DNA of 64,000 nucleotides from Lederbergia panacisoli (GCF_024626525.1 NZ_JANJGU010000004.1:1-64000), one strand, 5' to 3'; positions 17,941 to 27,167 are shown, counted from the stretch's first letter. Notes: a model not told the origin generated them from the sequence alone. Made by a program: numbers and translations.

Positions 17941-18864
17941 ATGGAGTCAGTAACAAAAAAGATATTGCCTGAAGAAGTACAAAAGTGGGTCGTACATTCA
18001 ATTAATCCAAAAGCTACGATTGAATCTATTAGTCAATTAAAGGGCGGAATAGCCTCTCGTGTTTTTAAAGTTGGACTAATGGAGAATGAGGGGATAAACG
18101 AGTATGTGGTCCGTTTACATTTCGCTGAAGGCTGGAATGAAAATACTCCTGATTTAGTCATTAATGAAGCTGAGAACCTCCGCTTTACAAAGCTAAAAAA
18201 ACTTCCGACACCGGAGATCATTGCGATTGAAGAGACAAAGACTCTATTTGGTTCTTATGCTTTAATCATGACCAAGCTTGAAGGCAAGGTTGTTCTAGAG
18301 CCCGATCATATGAAATCTTGGCTAAGTGAACTTGCTCGAACGCTTGTGCAAATACATAAAATAGAAGCAGATTTTCCGCGTTCTTACTATACATACCAGG
18401 ACCCTAATACATTCGAGATTCCTGCATGGTCGGGCTTAGAGGAAGAATGGAAAAAGGTTCTTACCATTATTAAAGGACAACGTCCTGAATTCCAGGAGTG
18501 TTTTATCCATCGAGACTACCATCCAACTAATGTGCTATGGTCAGGAAATTCTGTGAGTGGAATAGTAGACTGGATCAACGCGTGTAAAGGTCCTGCTGGC
18601 GTGGATGTTGGCCATTGTCGAGTCAACCTTGCCCAATTGTACGGGGTAAAAGAAGCGGATCTATTCTTATCTTATTATCGACAGTACTCTGGTCCAAAAT
18701 TTGAGTATGATCCATATTGGGATGTCATTTCGCTCGTCGATTTTCCTTTAGAAGATCCCGAAGTATACCCAGGATGGACGGACTTAGGTTTTAAAGGATT
18801 AACGGCCCAAATAATTAAAGAACGTTTGGAAGCCTATATGGTAAGTTTAATTAATCGTTTTTAA
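17941..18864 (+). CDS. APH/choline-kinase-fold phosphotransferase
   Basis: A 307-residue protein with FIHRDYHPTNVLW (catalytic loop, Asp base and Asn metal ligand) and SGIVDWINACKGPAGVDVGH (DFG-equivalent aspartates). The glycine-rich N-terminal strand is LKGGIASRVFKV. Phosphate acceptor unknown. AAGGATG lies upstream of the ATG at normal spacing. It is not closely similar to the APH-type protein at 13782-14699 outside the motifs. Confidence 0.84.
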   Translation: MESVTKKILPEEVQKWVVHSINPKATIESISQLKGGIASRVFKVGLMENEGINEYVVRLHFAEGWNENTPDLVINEAENLRFTKLKKLPTPEIIAIEETKTLFGSYALIMTKLEGKVVLEPDHMKSWLSELARTLVQIHKIEADFPRSYYTYQDPNTFEIPAWSGLEEEWKKVLTIIKGQRPEFQECFIHRDYHPTNVLWSGNSVSGIVDWINACKGPAGVDVGHCRVNLAQLYGVKEADLFLSYYRQYSGPKFEYDPYWDVISLVDFPLEDPEVYPGWTDLGFKGLTAQIIKERLEAYMVSLINRF

Positions 18865-18976
18865 AGAATTTTGACTTAATTTAACGGTTAAACAATGTAC
18901 AGAAATTAGTATGTTTGTTAAAATGAAGATAGCTTAATTGATAAATTTTTACATTACATAGTAGGGAGTGGGATGT

Positions 18977-19717
18977 ATGAGTAAAAAAGCACTGATTGTT
19001 TGGGGTGGCTGGGATGGCCATCAACCGGAACAGGTCGCGGAAATATTTAAAGGAATTCTAGAAGAAGAGAATTTTAACGTAGAAGTTTCTAATTCACTAG
19101 ATTCGTATGCCGACACAGAAAAATTGAAAGCGTTTGATTTAATCATTCCACATTGGACAATGGGACAAATTAAGAACAGATCGGCTCTCAATATTTCTGA
19201 AGCCATTGTAAGCGGTGTCGGTTTAGCGGGATTGCATGGTGGAATGTGTGATTCGTTCCGAAATAATGTGGACTGGCAATTCATAACAGGTGGGAATTGG
19301 GTTGCTCATCCTGGAAATGATGGAATCGAATATATGGTAAATATTAAACATTCATCCAGTCCGCTTTTAGAAGGAATCTCAGATTTCAAGGTTGTCAGTG
19401 AGCAATATTATTTACATGTCGATCCAGCGGTAGAAGTATTGGCAACTACACGTTTCCCTGTATTTGAAGGTCCTCATTCAACGAATAAAGCTGTAGATAT
19501 GCCTGTTGTATGGACAAAACGTTGGGGAGCGGGACGCGTTTTTTACTGTTCTTTAGGACACCAAGCAGATATCGTGGCGATGCCGAAAGTAACAGAAATT
19601 ATGAGAAGAGGTTTCCTCTGGGCTGCTGAAGGAAAAACCCTTTATAGTGAATTGGGAGCGAAATTATCAGAGGGAAATGTTCGTTCTTATACAGGAATGG
19701 GAGATAGCCCGGACTGA
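18977..19717 (+). CDS. ThuA domain protein
   Basis: A 246-residue protein with the ThuA-like fold (glutamine-amidotransferase-like): KALIVWGGWDGHQPEQ at the start, then LAGLHGGMCDSFRNN and WTKRWGAGRVFYCSLGHQAD. ThuA proteins occur with trehalose or other disaccharide catabolism and Gfo/Idh/MocA oxidoreductases, but their reaction is not firmly established. ATG at 18977 with GGGAG 8 bp upstream. No sugar genes are in the same operon; a sugar ABC cluster begins 2.5 kb downstream. Confidence 0.85.
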   Translation: MSKKALIVWGGWDGHQPEQVAEIFKGILEEENFNVEVSNSLDSYADTEKLKAFDLIIPHWTMGQIKNRSALNISEAIVSGVGLAGLHGGMCDSFRNNVDWQFITGGNWVAHPGNDGIEYMVNIKHSSSPLLEGISDFKVVSEQYYLHVDPAVEVLATTRFPVFEGPHSTNKAVDMPVVWTKRWGAGRVFYCSLGHQADIVAMPKVTEIMRRGFLWAAEGKTLYSELGAKLSEGNVRSYTGMGDSPD

Positions 19718-19730
19718 TAAGGCTATTTTC
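19704..19730 (+). terminator. Short terminator overlapping the ThuA stop
   Basis: ATAGCC (19704-19709) and GGCTAT (19721-19726) pair, followed by TTTCTC. Modest stem; a stronger terminator lies 85 bp downstream. Confidence 0.45.
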
Positions 19731-19811
19731 TCATTCATTGTTTCTAATTACTATGAAATTTAACGGCGAGAAATTAGATTCTGTTCAAATAGAATAATCC
19801 AACCGAGAAAA

Positions 19812-19853
19812 GAGCTGTCTAGGTGCAAGTCACTTATGACAGTTCCTTTTTTT
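19812..19853 (+). terminator. Rho-independent terminator after the ThuA gene
   Basis: GAGCTGTC and GACAGTTC (one G-U pair) form the base and AGGTG/CACTT the top of the hairpin, followed by a long T tract. Confidence 0.75.
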
Positions 19854-19875
19854 ATTAATTGAGGATAAGATAATT

Positions 19876-19913
19876 AAAAAGTGGAGCTGCCATTACGACA
19901 GTTCCACTTTTTT
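19876..19913 (-). terminator. Terminator of the MFS gene, containing its stop codon in the loop
   Basis: AAAAAGTGGA-CTG pairs with CAG-TCCACTTTTT. The minus-strand gene's stop (19893-19895) lies in the loop and the A tract supplies a U tail on that strand. It works in both directions. Confidence 0.75.
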
Positions 19914-21050
19914 TGGCTGAGCTGTATTTTTTAGGAGAATCATCATGGATGCTGCTCCAATTAATAAAATCCCTGTAAAAAGAAAACCTTGATTTGCGGT
20001 TAAATTTAATAATCCGGTCAAGCCAGAGCCAACGACAACACCAATTGAAAAGAATGCGTAGAAATATCCATATGCTTTTCCACGATGTGTTTGTTCTGTT
20101 GCTTCGATTAAAAGGGAATTAAGGGATGGGAATAGAAAGGCAAAGCCAACTCCATAAATTCCCATTACCGTATATAAGAATGGAATACTATAGCTAACAC
20201 TTATTAAAAGCAAGCCCAATCCCATTGCACCCATTCCAAATGTTGCGGTCTTCACAGGTTTAATGATGTCAAATAAATTGTTGATTGGCAAAACAAAAAC
20301 AAGAATTGCGACGACACCAAACGTACTTAAAAGGAGCCCACTCGTTTGAGAATCCTGTCCAAGCCCCATTACTTTTAATGGAAGCATATATGCGAGAACC
20401 CCCTGAGAAAACATTAAGAAAAATGCTCCGGTAAAAGCTCTCATGATAAGAGAATTTTTGAAAAAAACCCTCACTGATAAGGTATCTGCTTTACCTTTAC
20501 TTTCTTTTCGGATAACTTTGCTTCTCAAGAAAATCAAGGAAAGAATTCCTAGTAAAATCATAAAAAATGCTGTTACACTTAAAACCGTCGTTTCGCTAGA
20601 CTTACTTGCAACAATCCCGCTAAATGCTGGACCAATCACAGCCGCTAGTCCGACAAACGCTCCTGAAAGTGCCGCACCTTTCCCCTTTTTTTCAGATTTC
20701 GCAGAATTTGCTAAGTAAGTGAAAGCAGCTGGTACAATTAATCCTGCAGCTAAACCATGTAAAAAACGAATAAACAGAAGAGACCATGCGTCAATGGCTA
20801 GAAAATAACAAACGAGCATTATTCCAGTAAACAATAAACCGATTAACAATATAACAAAAGGACCTCTTTTATCTGTTAAAAACCCCGAAATGACATTTCC
20901 AATAGTATTGGAAAATGAATACATCCCGACAGCCAAGCCCGTTAAAAAAGGTGTGGCTCCAAGTGACGTTGCAAGAGGAGTCATAATCGGCAGCTGGGTA
21001 AATAAATCAAAAAATGAAAAAAAGACGATCATATAAACGAATATCCGCAT
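19893..21050 (-). CDS. MFS transporter (multidrug-type)
   Basis: A 385-residue, 12-helix MFS protein. Helix 2-3 loop shows the family signature GFLTDKRGPF, and helix 5 has GLAAVIGPAFSGIVASK, resembling the antiporter motif C of drug/H+ exporters. Substrate unknown. ATG preceded by GGAG at short spacing. Transcribed away from the sugar ABC cluster. Confidence 0.8.
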   Translation of the reverse strand: MRIFVYMIVFFSFFDLFTQLPIMTPLATSLGATPFLTGLAVGMYSFSNTIGNVISGFLTDKRGPFVILLIGLLFTGIMLVCYFLAIDAWSLLFIRFLHGLAAGLIVPAAFTYLANSAKSEKKGKGAALSGAFVGLAAVIGPAFSGIVASKSSETTVLSVTAFFMILLGILSLIFLRSKVIRKESKGKADTLSVRVFFKNSLIMRAFTGAFFLMFSQGVLAYMLPLKVMGLGQDSQTSGLLLSTFGVVAILVFVLPINNLFDIIKPVKTATFGMGAMGLGLLLISVSYSIPFLYTVMGIYGVGFAFLFPSLNSLLIEATEQTHRGKAYGYFYAFFSIGVVVGSGLTGLLNLTANQGFLFTGILLIGAASMMILLKNTAQPKKVELS

Positions 21051-21162
21051 AAATCTCCAATACTCCTATCCCCGTAACCTATTTCTATCATCTCTTTTTA
21101 AGTACAAATAGGCAAGTGGAATGTTTTGCTGGATATCTCACTATAAATTATTTTTTATACTG

Positions 21163-21191
21163 TTGACCCATCAACCTGACAAGGGTATAAT
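21163..21191 (+). promoter_or_regulatory. Strong sigma-A promoter of the sugar ABC operon
   Basis: TTGACC (21163-21168) and TATAAT (21186-21191) are separated by 17 bp. The -35 is embedded in a small palindrome (GTTGA-CCCA-TCAAC, 21162-21175) that could be a regulator site. The transcript would have a leader of about 240 bases before the first gene, in which I recognise no riboswitch. Confidence 0.8.
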
Positions 21192-21229
21192 GAATTTGTA
21201 GAAAATTTAGCTAATATAGGGGTTGGTAG

Positions 21230-21244
21230 ATGTAAGCGCTTAAA
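21230..21244 (+). promoter_or_regulatory. CcpA-type cre site
   Basis: ATGTAAGCGCTTAAA fits the cre consensus TGWAANCGNTNWCA with one mismatch. It lies about 30 bp downstream of the predicted transcription start, a position where CcpA represses by blocking elongation. It predicts glucose repression of the operon. The rest of the gene-free stretch 21051-21440 shows only the promoter and an AT-rich leader. Confidence 0.65.
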
Positions 21245-21440
21245 AAATATCAAAATAAATTTTTTCTTCATCATTAATCTAGTAAGAGCAGCAAAGAGAA
21301 ACGCCTATTTACTTACACCACGATTTTACCGACAAATTATACCACCATCGTACAACCACATCGAGACACGAAATTCCGAATTCAATTTTTCTTGTAGAAC
21401 GACAGTTTAATAAAAACCTAAATCATTGGGGGTGAAATGA

Positions 21441-22388
21441 TTGCCTCGTATACAAGAGATATCACCACAAGAACCTATTCATAAATTTTCAAAAGGACGT
21501 TTTAGCTTTACAAGGCAAGAAAAACATAGTTTAGTAAAAGGTTTACTTTTTATTTCCCCTTGGTTACTAGGCTTTTTAGCATTTACTTTAACGCCGTTTA
21601 TCATGTCTTTATATTATAGCTTTACAGATTATGATATTATCCAAGCGCCAGTTTGGGTTGGGTTGGAAAATTTCCGGGAACTTTTTCAAGACAAGTTATT
21701 TTGGAAGTCGCTTTACAATACCTTTTATTACACTTTAATTTTTTGTCCATTAGGTGTCATAGTAGGGGTATCATTAGCGCTTTTACTTAATTTGAAGGTG
21801 CGTGGGATGGCCATTTATCGAACCATCTTTTACTTACCGTCGATTGTTCCATTCGTGGCTTCTTCTATTCTCTGGTTATGGTTATTAGATCCACAATATG
21901 GAATCATCAATTCAATTATTGGAATTTTTGGAATCAATGGTCCTGGTTGGTTAGTAGATCCGCAATGGTCAAAGCCTGCACTAATCATGATGGGGCTTTG
22001 GGGTGTAGGTGCTCCTATGATCATTTACTTAGCAGCCCTTCAAGATATTCCGAATGAAATGTATGAATCAGCCGATATAGATGGTGCTGCAGGTTGGCAG
22101 AAAATATTGTTTATAACTGTTCCAATGCTTACACCTGTCATTTTATTTAATCTGATTATGGGATTAATCGGCTCGTTCCAATACTTTACACAGGCGTATA
22201 TCATGACGCAGGGCGGTCCGAATGATTCAACATTATTCTATGCTTTGTATTTGTATAACAATGCATTTTCATATTTTCATATGGGTTATGCTTCTGCAAT
22301 GGCTTGGATTCTGTTTGCAATCATTATGGGGACTACGCTGCTCATATTTAAATCTTCCGCACGTTGGGTTTATTATGGCGGAGAATAA
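21441..22388 (+). CDS. Carbohydrate ABC transporter permease (MalF/UgpA-type)
   Basis: A 315-residue permease with six membrane helices and the EAA loop ESADIDGAAGWQKILFITVP that contacts the ATPase. Belongs to the CUT1 family, which imports oligosaccharides. TTG start with GGGGGTG 6-7 bp upstream. First gene of a cluster with a binding lipoprotein, a second permease and a GH4 glycosidase; no ATPase gene is present, so a shared MsmX-like ATPase is expected. Confidence 0.9.
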   Translation: MPRIQEISPQEPIHKFSKGRFSFTRQEKHSLVKGLLFISPWLLGFLAFTLTPFIMSLYYSFTDYDIIQAPVWVGLENFRELFQDKLFWKSLYNTFYYTLIFCPLGVIVGVSLALLLNLKVRGMAIYRTIFYLPSIVPFVASSILWLWLLDPQYGIINSIIGIFGINGPGWLVDPQWSKPALIMMGLWGVGAPMIIYLAALQDIPNEMYESADIDGAAGWQKILFITVPMLTPVILFNLIMGLIGSFQYFTQAYIMTQGGPNDSTLFYALYLYNNAFSYFHMGYASAMAWILFAIIMGTTLLIFKSSARWVYYGGE

Positions 22389-22411
22389 TAGAAAATGGGG
22401 AGTGGTATAAG

Positions 22412-23749
22412 TTGAAGGTGAAATTTAGATCATTATTAGTAAATGTTTTGGCTATTTTGATTTTATTAAGTATGACGGCTTGTAGCTCTACCGGCTCATC
22501 TTCGAAAAACAATTCATCAAAGGATGGAGATGGAGTTGTTGAAGTAACCTATTGGCATATGTGGACGGGCGATTGGAAAAAGTTGATTGACGATCTCGTT
22601 AATGAGTTTAACGAAAGTCATCCTAATATTCGAGTAAAAGCTCTGTCAATAGCGGGTGACGCAGATTCTAAATTCCTTACTGCACAGGCAGGCGGAAACC
22701 CACCAGATGTGATGACACAGTGGAATCAGGTAATACCTTCATGGGCGGAAAAAGGCGCTATCCTTTCATTGGAAGAATACATCAGTGGGAGTGCTCCAGA
22801 ATTAAAAGATTGGATGTATCCAGTCGTTGCGGAAATTGGTTCATATAAAGGCGAAATGTATGCGGTACCATTTTCGATGGATGCATTTGCAATGTTTTAT
22901 AATAAAGATGTTTTTAAAGAAGTAGGCTTGGATCCAGAGAATCCCCCTAAAACAATTGAGGAACTGGATGCCATGCAAGATCAACTATGGAAAATGGATA
23001 GTAGAGGTCTTATCGATCGTGTTGGTTTTATGCCTGGAGGTATAACTCTTTGGGGACCAGCATTTGGAAGCCAATGGGCAGATGCAGATGGAAATATAAC
23101 AGCGACTCATGAAAATAATCTTCAAGCGTTGCAATGGTTTGAATCATATACGAAAAAGTATGATCCTATGAAAGTAGCCTCTTTTAATAAAAGTATGGGT
23201 GATAACACAATTAATAGCACATGGCCATTTCTCGGAGAAAAAACAGTATTTGACGTAGATGGAATGTGGCGTTTGTTAGACCTAGAAAAATATGCACCAG
23301 ATTTAGATTATGGAGTTATTCCATTACCGTATCCAGAAGACAATGGGAAGCCAAATTCTTCATGGGTTGGAGGGAACTATAATATTATCCCAAAAGGTGC
23401 TAAGCATCCGGAAGAAGCATGGGAATTTATCCTTTGGCTAACTGGATATAAAAACGAAGATTGGGCAGGGGAGATGCTGCCAAAAGGTGGATGGATTCCA
23501 GCTTCACCTAAAATCACTGAAACAGCTGGATACCAAGACTTTATGAATGAAATTCCAGCTCGAAAAGTGTTTGTTGACCTATTTAATAGTGACAACGTTC
23601 AAATCACTCCAGTAATTCCTGTCCAGCAGTACTACTGGGATCGCCTGGAATCTGCTGAAGAATCGGTTATGACCGGAAAGAGTACATCTGAAAAGGCATT
23701 AGAAGAAGTTCAAAAAGAAGTAGAAAAAGAAATGCAGAAGGTTAAGTGA
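22412..23749 (+). CDS. Extracellular sugar-binding lipoprotein
   Basis: A 445-residue solute-binding protein with a lipoprotein signal peptide (hydrophobic run ending LSMTAC, Cys about residue 24) and a Ser/Asn-rich linker. The mature start VVEVTYWHMWTGDWKKLIDD is typical of family-1 sugar-binding proteins. TTG start with GGGGAGTGG 6 bp upstream. It sits between the two permease genes, an unusual order; a repeat and a terminator follow it. Confidence 0.9.
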   Translation: MKVKFRSLLVNVLAILILLSMTACSSTGSSSKNNSSKDGDGVVEVTYWHMWTGDWKKLIDDLVNEFNESHPNIRVKALSIAGDADSKFLTAQAGGNPPDVMTQWNQVIPSWAEKGAILSLEEYISGSAPELKDWMYPVVAEIGSYKGEMYAVPFSMDAFAMFYNKDVFKEVGLDPENPPKTIEELDAMQDQLWKMDSRGLIDRVGFMPGGITLWGPAFGSQWADADGNITATHENNLQALQWFESYTKKYDPMKVASFNKSMGDNTINSTWPFLGEKTVFDVDGMWRLLDLEKYAPDLDYGVIPLPYPEDNGKPNSSWVGGNYNIIPKGAKHPEEAWEFILWLTGYKNEDWAGEMLPKGGWIPASPKITETAGYQDFMNEIPARKVFVDLFNSDNVQITPVIPVQQYYWDRLESAEESVMTGKSTSEKALEEVQKEVEKEMQKVK

Positions 23750-23760
23750 GTTTAAGAAAA

Positions 23761-23999
23761 GAAAAGCGTAAGCGCCTTGCTCATCGACGTACAGGCCCAC
23801 AGAATGTGGGTCCGTCGACGTCGCCATATGACGTGGCGGCTTTTAGTCGACGTTCCTTTTTCGGCCGCAGGCAGAGATAAAAGAAACACGATGAGCCTGC
23901 AAAGGCGAAACTGGCTTCCTCGCAAAAGAGAAGGACAGGAAGTTTGCTAGTCGATAGGCGTGGAGCTAGACAAAGAAAAGCCTAAGCGCCTCGAGCTAG
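23761..23999 (+). repeat. Dispersed intergenic repeat, copy A
   Basis: Begins GAAAAGCGTAAGCGCCTTGC and ends near GGACAGGAAGTTTGCTAGTC plus GATAGGCG-type sequence followed by AAGCCTAAGCGCC. The same ends appear inverted in two copies at 32480-32832, while the middle parts differ. It holds GC-rich inverted repeats (CCCACAGAATGTGGG; GTCGACG twice) and no coding frame. It lies inside the sugar ABC cluster, in the gene-free stretch 23750-24103. Confidence 0.75.
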
Positions 24000-24060
24000 A
24001 AAATTTTATAACTCTTCTAAAAAACTTTGGGTGCACTTTGTAACTTTCTAGATTTTTAAA

Positions 24061-24087
24061 ATAAGGGAGTTTATCTCCCTTATTTTT
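24061..24087 (+). terminator. Perfect terminator directly upstream of the second permease
   Basis: ATAAGGGAG and CTCCCTTAT pair perfectly over a 5-nt loop, followed by TTTTT. The ribosome site and ATG of the next gene follow within 20 bp. It either ends transcription of the binding-protein mRNA or acts as a regulated attenuator for the distal genes. Confidence 0.8.
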
Positions 24088-24103
24088 GAAAGGGGGAGCG
24101 TGA

Positions 24104-24964
24104 ATGAGCTCTTATTATAATAGTTTGAGTAGGAAGAAAAGACATATTTTCAAGCAATTCACGGCTCATATTTTTCTAATTTTATTTGGAATTTCTTTTT
24201 TATTTCCATTTGTTTGGATGTTATCGACGGCATTAAAACCTGAAGCTCAAATGTTTAAATGGCCCCCTGAATGGATTCCAGAAACATTTATGTGGGAAAA
24301 CTTTCCTGAGGCTTTAACCTTTGTTCCCTTTGCCTTATATTTCAAAAATACATTGGTTATATGCGTTCTTGCCGTTTTAGGAACCATTATTTCGTCCTCC
24401 CTTGTAGCATATGGTTTTGCTAGAATCCAATGGAAGGGAAGGAACATCTTCTTTTTCATTATGCTGACAACAATGATGTTGCCATATCAGGTAGTCATGG
24501 TGCCTCTGTTTTTAGTATTTAAGGAGATTGGTTGGGTTGGAACGTTCAAACCACTCATCGTTCCTGCATTTTTCGGTACGAATGCATTCTTTATCTTTTT
24601 ATTAAGACAATTTTTCCTAACTATCCCATATGAATTGTCAGATGCAGCAAAAATAGATGGCTGTTCAGAGTTCCGTATTTTTTGGCAAATTGTATTGCCA
24701 TTGGCGAGACCCGCAATTGCAACGGTTGGTTTATTTACCTTTATGGAAAATTGGAATGACTTTTTAGGTCCATTAATTTATTTAAATGATGAAACAAAAT
24801 ACACGATTGCCTTAGGATTGCAGCAGTTTATTGGTCAATATGGCACACAATGGGGGATGCTGATGGCCGCATCAACTGTTGCTACGGCTCCAATCATTAT
24901 TTTGTTCTTTTTTACACAAAAAACGTTTATCCAAGGTATTTCTACTACAGGGATAAAGGGCTAA
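24104..24964 (+). CDS. Carbohydrate ABC transporter permease (MalG-type)
   Basis: A 286-residue permease with six membrane helices and the EAA loop ELSDAAKIDGCSEFRIFWQI. Partner of the permease at 21441 in a CUT1 importer. GGGGGAG lies 5 bp before the ATG. It is separated from the binding-protein gene by a dispersed repeat and a strong terminator, so its expression may depend on readthrough or on a promoter hidden in the repeat. Confidence 0.9.
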   Translation: MSSYYNSLSRKKRHIFKQFTAHIFLILFGISFLFPFVWMLSTALKPEAQMFKWPPEWIPETFMWENFPEALTFVPFALYFKNTLVICVLAVLGTIISSSLVAYGFARIQWKGRNIFFFIMLTTMMLPYQVVMVPLFLVFKEIGWVGTFKPLIVPAFFGTNAFFIFLLRQFFLTIPYELSDAAKIDGCSEFRIFWQIVLPLARPAIATVGLFTFMENWNDFLGPLIYLNDETKYTIALGLQQFIGQYGTQWGMLMAASTVATAPIIILFFFTQKTFIQGISTTGIKG

Positions 24965-25006
24965 AGCTTAGTTAGTAACATATCAATACTGAATTGAGGG
25001 GATATA

Positions 25007-26302
25007 ATGCCGAAAATTACGATTATTGGAGCAGGAAGCTCATTTACACAGCATATTGCAGTAGATATTTTATCTATTGATGGCCTTGCAAACGGGACCA
25101 TTGCATTAGTTGATATTGATCAGGAACGACTGGAAATTGCACATAAGCTAGTTGAAATGGTTATAAAAAAGTTAGGAAAAGATTGGGATGTAATTTCCTC
25201 TGTCAATCGCAGGGAAGTTATTAAGGATTCAAACTATATTATTAACCAAATAGAAGTAAATGGATTAAATACGGTTAAAAGTGAATTTGAAATACCATTA
25301 AAGTATGGTGTAAAGCAGTGTATTGGCGACACATTAGGACCTGGTGGACTTTTTAAAACACTACGAACATTACCGCAATGGCTAGAAATCGTAAAGGATA
25401 TTGAGGAGTTGGCTCCTAACTCCATCATCTTAAATTATACTAATCCAATGTCTGCTGTAACATTGGCGACTAGTAGAGTTACTAATATTCCAGTAGTAGG
25501 TCTATGCCACTCAATACAAAATACATCAAGACAGCTAGCAAAATACAGCGGCGTTCCATATGAAGAATTAAAATGGAAGGCGGCAGGAATCAATCATATG
25601 TCTTGGTTTGTTGAATTAACACATAATGGCCAGGATATGTACCCAATTTTAAAAGAAAAAACGAATAATAAAGAGTTTTTGGAGCAAGATCCAGTAAGAC
25701 TGGATGCAATGAAATACTTAGGTGCGTTTGTTTCGGAATCAAGTGGACATTTTTCAGAATATATTCCTTATTATCGTAAAAGGGATGACCTCATTGATAT
25801 TCATTGCAGCACGGGTTATAACGGCGGAACAGGATTTTATGCCAATAATTGGCCTACTTGGCGGAAAAAAAATGATGAAAATATAAAAGGTATTTTAAAC
25901 GGAGAAAAAGAACTAAATCTTTCTCCAAGTAATGAGTATGCAGCTGTCATAATTGAAGGGATTGAAAAGAATGCCCCGACAGTTATTTATGGGAATGTCC
26001 CAAATAGTGGGCTGATAGATAATTTGCCAAATGATGGCGTTGTTGAGGTTGCCTGCCTTGTTGATCGAAATGGAGTAAACCCTACCCACTTCGGAAAACT
26101 ACCAACTCATTTAGCTGCATTGTGTCAAAGTAATATGGCGTTCTTTGATCTAGCTGTAGGTGCAGTATTAGAGAAGGATAAGGAAAAAGCGCTTTACGCA
26201 CTATCCATTGATCCTTTAACTGCGGCAGTTTGTTCCCTCAAAGAAATTAAAGAGATGTTTAACGAATTATACGAAAGTGAAAAGGAATATTTGAACATCT
26301 GA
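25007..26302 (+). CDS. Glycoside hydrolase family 4 enzyme (alpha-galactosidase/alpha-galacturonidase-like)
   Basis: A 431-residue NAD- and metal-dependent GH4 enzyme. The nucleotide-binding loop is GAGSSFTQ (residues 8-15), NYTNPM is at 143-148, the subgroup motif GLCHSIQ has Cys167-His168-Ser169-Ile170, and GINHMSWF supplies His197. Enzymes with CHSV (MelA, LplD) act on non-phosphorylated alpha-galactosides or alpha-galacturonides; here the fourth residue is Ile. This fits an ABC importer that delivers an unphosphorylated glycoside. GAGGGG lies 5 bp before the ATG. Confidence 0.85.
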   Translation: MPKITIIGAGSSFTQHIAVDILSIDGLANGTIALVDIDQERLEIAHKLVEMVIKKLGKDWDVISSVNRREVIKDSNYIINQIEVNGLNTVKSEFEIPLKYGVKQCIGDTLGPGGLFKTLRTLPQWLEIVKDIEELAPNSIILNYTNPMSAVTLATSRVTNIPVVGLCHSIQNTSRQLAKYSGVPYEELKWKAAGINHMSWFVELTHNGQDMYPILKEKTNNKEFLEQDPVRLDAMKYLGAFVSESSGHFSEYIPYYRKRDDLIDIHCSTGYNGGTGFYANNWPTWRKKNDENIKGILNGEKELNLSPSNEYAAVIIEGIEKNAPTVIYGNVPNSGLIDNLPNDGVVEVACLVDRNGVNPTHFGKLPTHLAALCQSNMAFFDLAVGAVLEKDKEKALYALSIDPLTAAVCSLKEIKEMFNELYESEKEYLNI

Positions 26303-26307
26303 GAATG

Positions 26308-26336
26308 AAATGGGAATCTATTGGATTCCCATTTTT
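26308..26336 (+). terminator. Terminator after the GH4 gene
   Basis: AAATGGGAATC pairs perfectly with GATTCCCATTT over a 5-nt loop and runs into TTTTT. Confidence 0.85.
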
Positions 26337-26389
26337 ATAAATATATTGAGCCCATTATTAAACCCAGAGTGTATTGGAAAGGGGAAATC

Positions 26390-27121
26390 ATGGAAAGAAA
26401 GCTTGATCACTCTAGTGTTATACCTTTATATCATCAACTCAAAGAACTACTAAAGGAGTCCATTGAAAAAGATGGCGTAAAGCCTGGAGATAAAATGCCC
26501 TCGGAAAATGAGTTATGTACTCAATTCAACATCAGTAGAAATACAGCAAAAAAAGCAATTGAAGATTTAGTGCAAGAGGGTGTCCTGAAACGAATAAAAG
26601 GAAAAGGTACCTTTATTGCAAAACCAAAACTTGAACAATCTTTAACTGGTTTTTACAGCTTCAGTAAGGTGATGCAGGAAAGTGGTCTTGAGTCAAAGGA
26701 TATAATGATAGATTTGAAGGTAGTAAAACCAACTACAAAAGTAATGAGAATTTTGCAGTTGCATCGTAATGACAAGGTGATTGAATTAAAAAGACTTCGA
26801 TGTGCTAACAATGAACCAATCATTTTGGAGACATCCTATATCCCCGAACGTCTTGTACAAGGAATTTCCACAAAGGACATACAAAATAGCTCTTTATATG
26901 ATGTGATGGAAAAGACATTTGGAATTATGGTGGCAAAAGCAAAAGAAGTGTTCGAGCCTATTTTAATACAAGAATATGAAAGTAAGTACTTGGAAGTTAA
27001 GGAGGGGTACCCAGCCCTTTTATTGGAGCGAATTGCATTCGATACAAGCGAAACCCCAGTAGAGTTTTGTCATTCTGTCGTCCGCGGAGATCGTTGCCGT
27101 TTTTATACGGAGCTTATATAA
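26390..27121 (+). CDS. GntR family regulator with UTRA effector domain
   Basis: A 243-residue regulator. The N-terminal winged helix includes MPSENELCTQFNISRNTAKK and the wing GKGTFIAKPK; the C-terminal UTRA domain (VIELKRLRCANNEPIILETS...) binds sugar ligands, often phosphorylated. The ATG at 26390 has AAAGGGGAA upstream; open frame further up reads through the terminator and is not used. Likely regulator of the adjacent sugar cluster. Confidence 0.9.
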   Translation: MERKLDHSSVIPLYHQLKELLKESIEKDGVKPGDKMPSENELCTQFNISRNTAKKAIEDLVQEGVLKRIKGKGTFIAKPKLEQSLTGFYSFSKVMQESGLESKDIMIDLKVVKPTTKVMRILQLHRNDKVIELKRLRCANNEPIILETSYIPERLVQGISTKDIQNSSLYDVMEKTFGIMVAKAKEVFEPILIQEYESKYLEVKEGYPALLLERIAFDTSETPVEFCHSVVRGDRCRFYTELI

Positions 27122-27130
27122 AAGTTTCTC

Positions 27131-27159
27131 TTGACAAAATAATGATTGAATTATATGTT
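27131..27159 (+). promoter_or_regulatory. Sigma-A promoter of the second PadR operon
   Basis: TTGACA (27131-27136) and TATGTT (27154-27159) with a 17-bp spacer. The predicted start point falls at the edge of the first operator repeat. Confidence 0.6.
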
Positions 27160-27167
27160 TAAACCAA

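Noticed and set aside
13782-18864. Antibiotic-resistance call for the two APH-fold genes
   Set aside because: Only family-wide kinase motifs are visible; nothing ties them to a drug substrate.
21198-21440. Riboswitch or T-box in the long leader of the sugar ABC operon
   Set aside because: No T-box sequence or recognisable riboswitch core and no terminator before the first gene.
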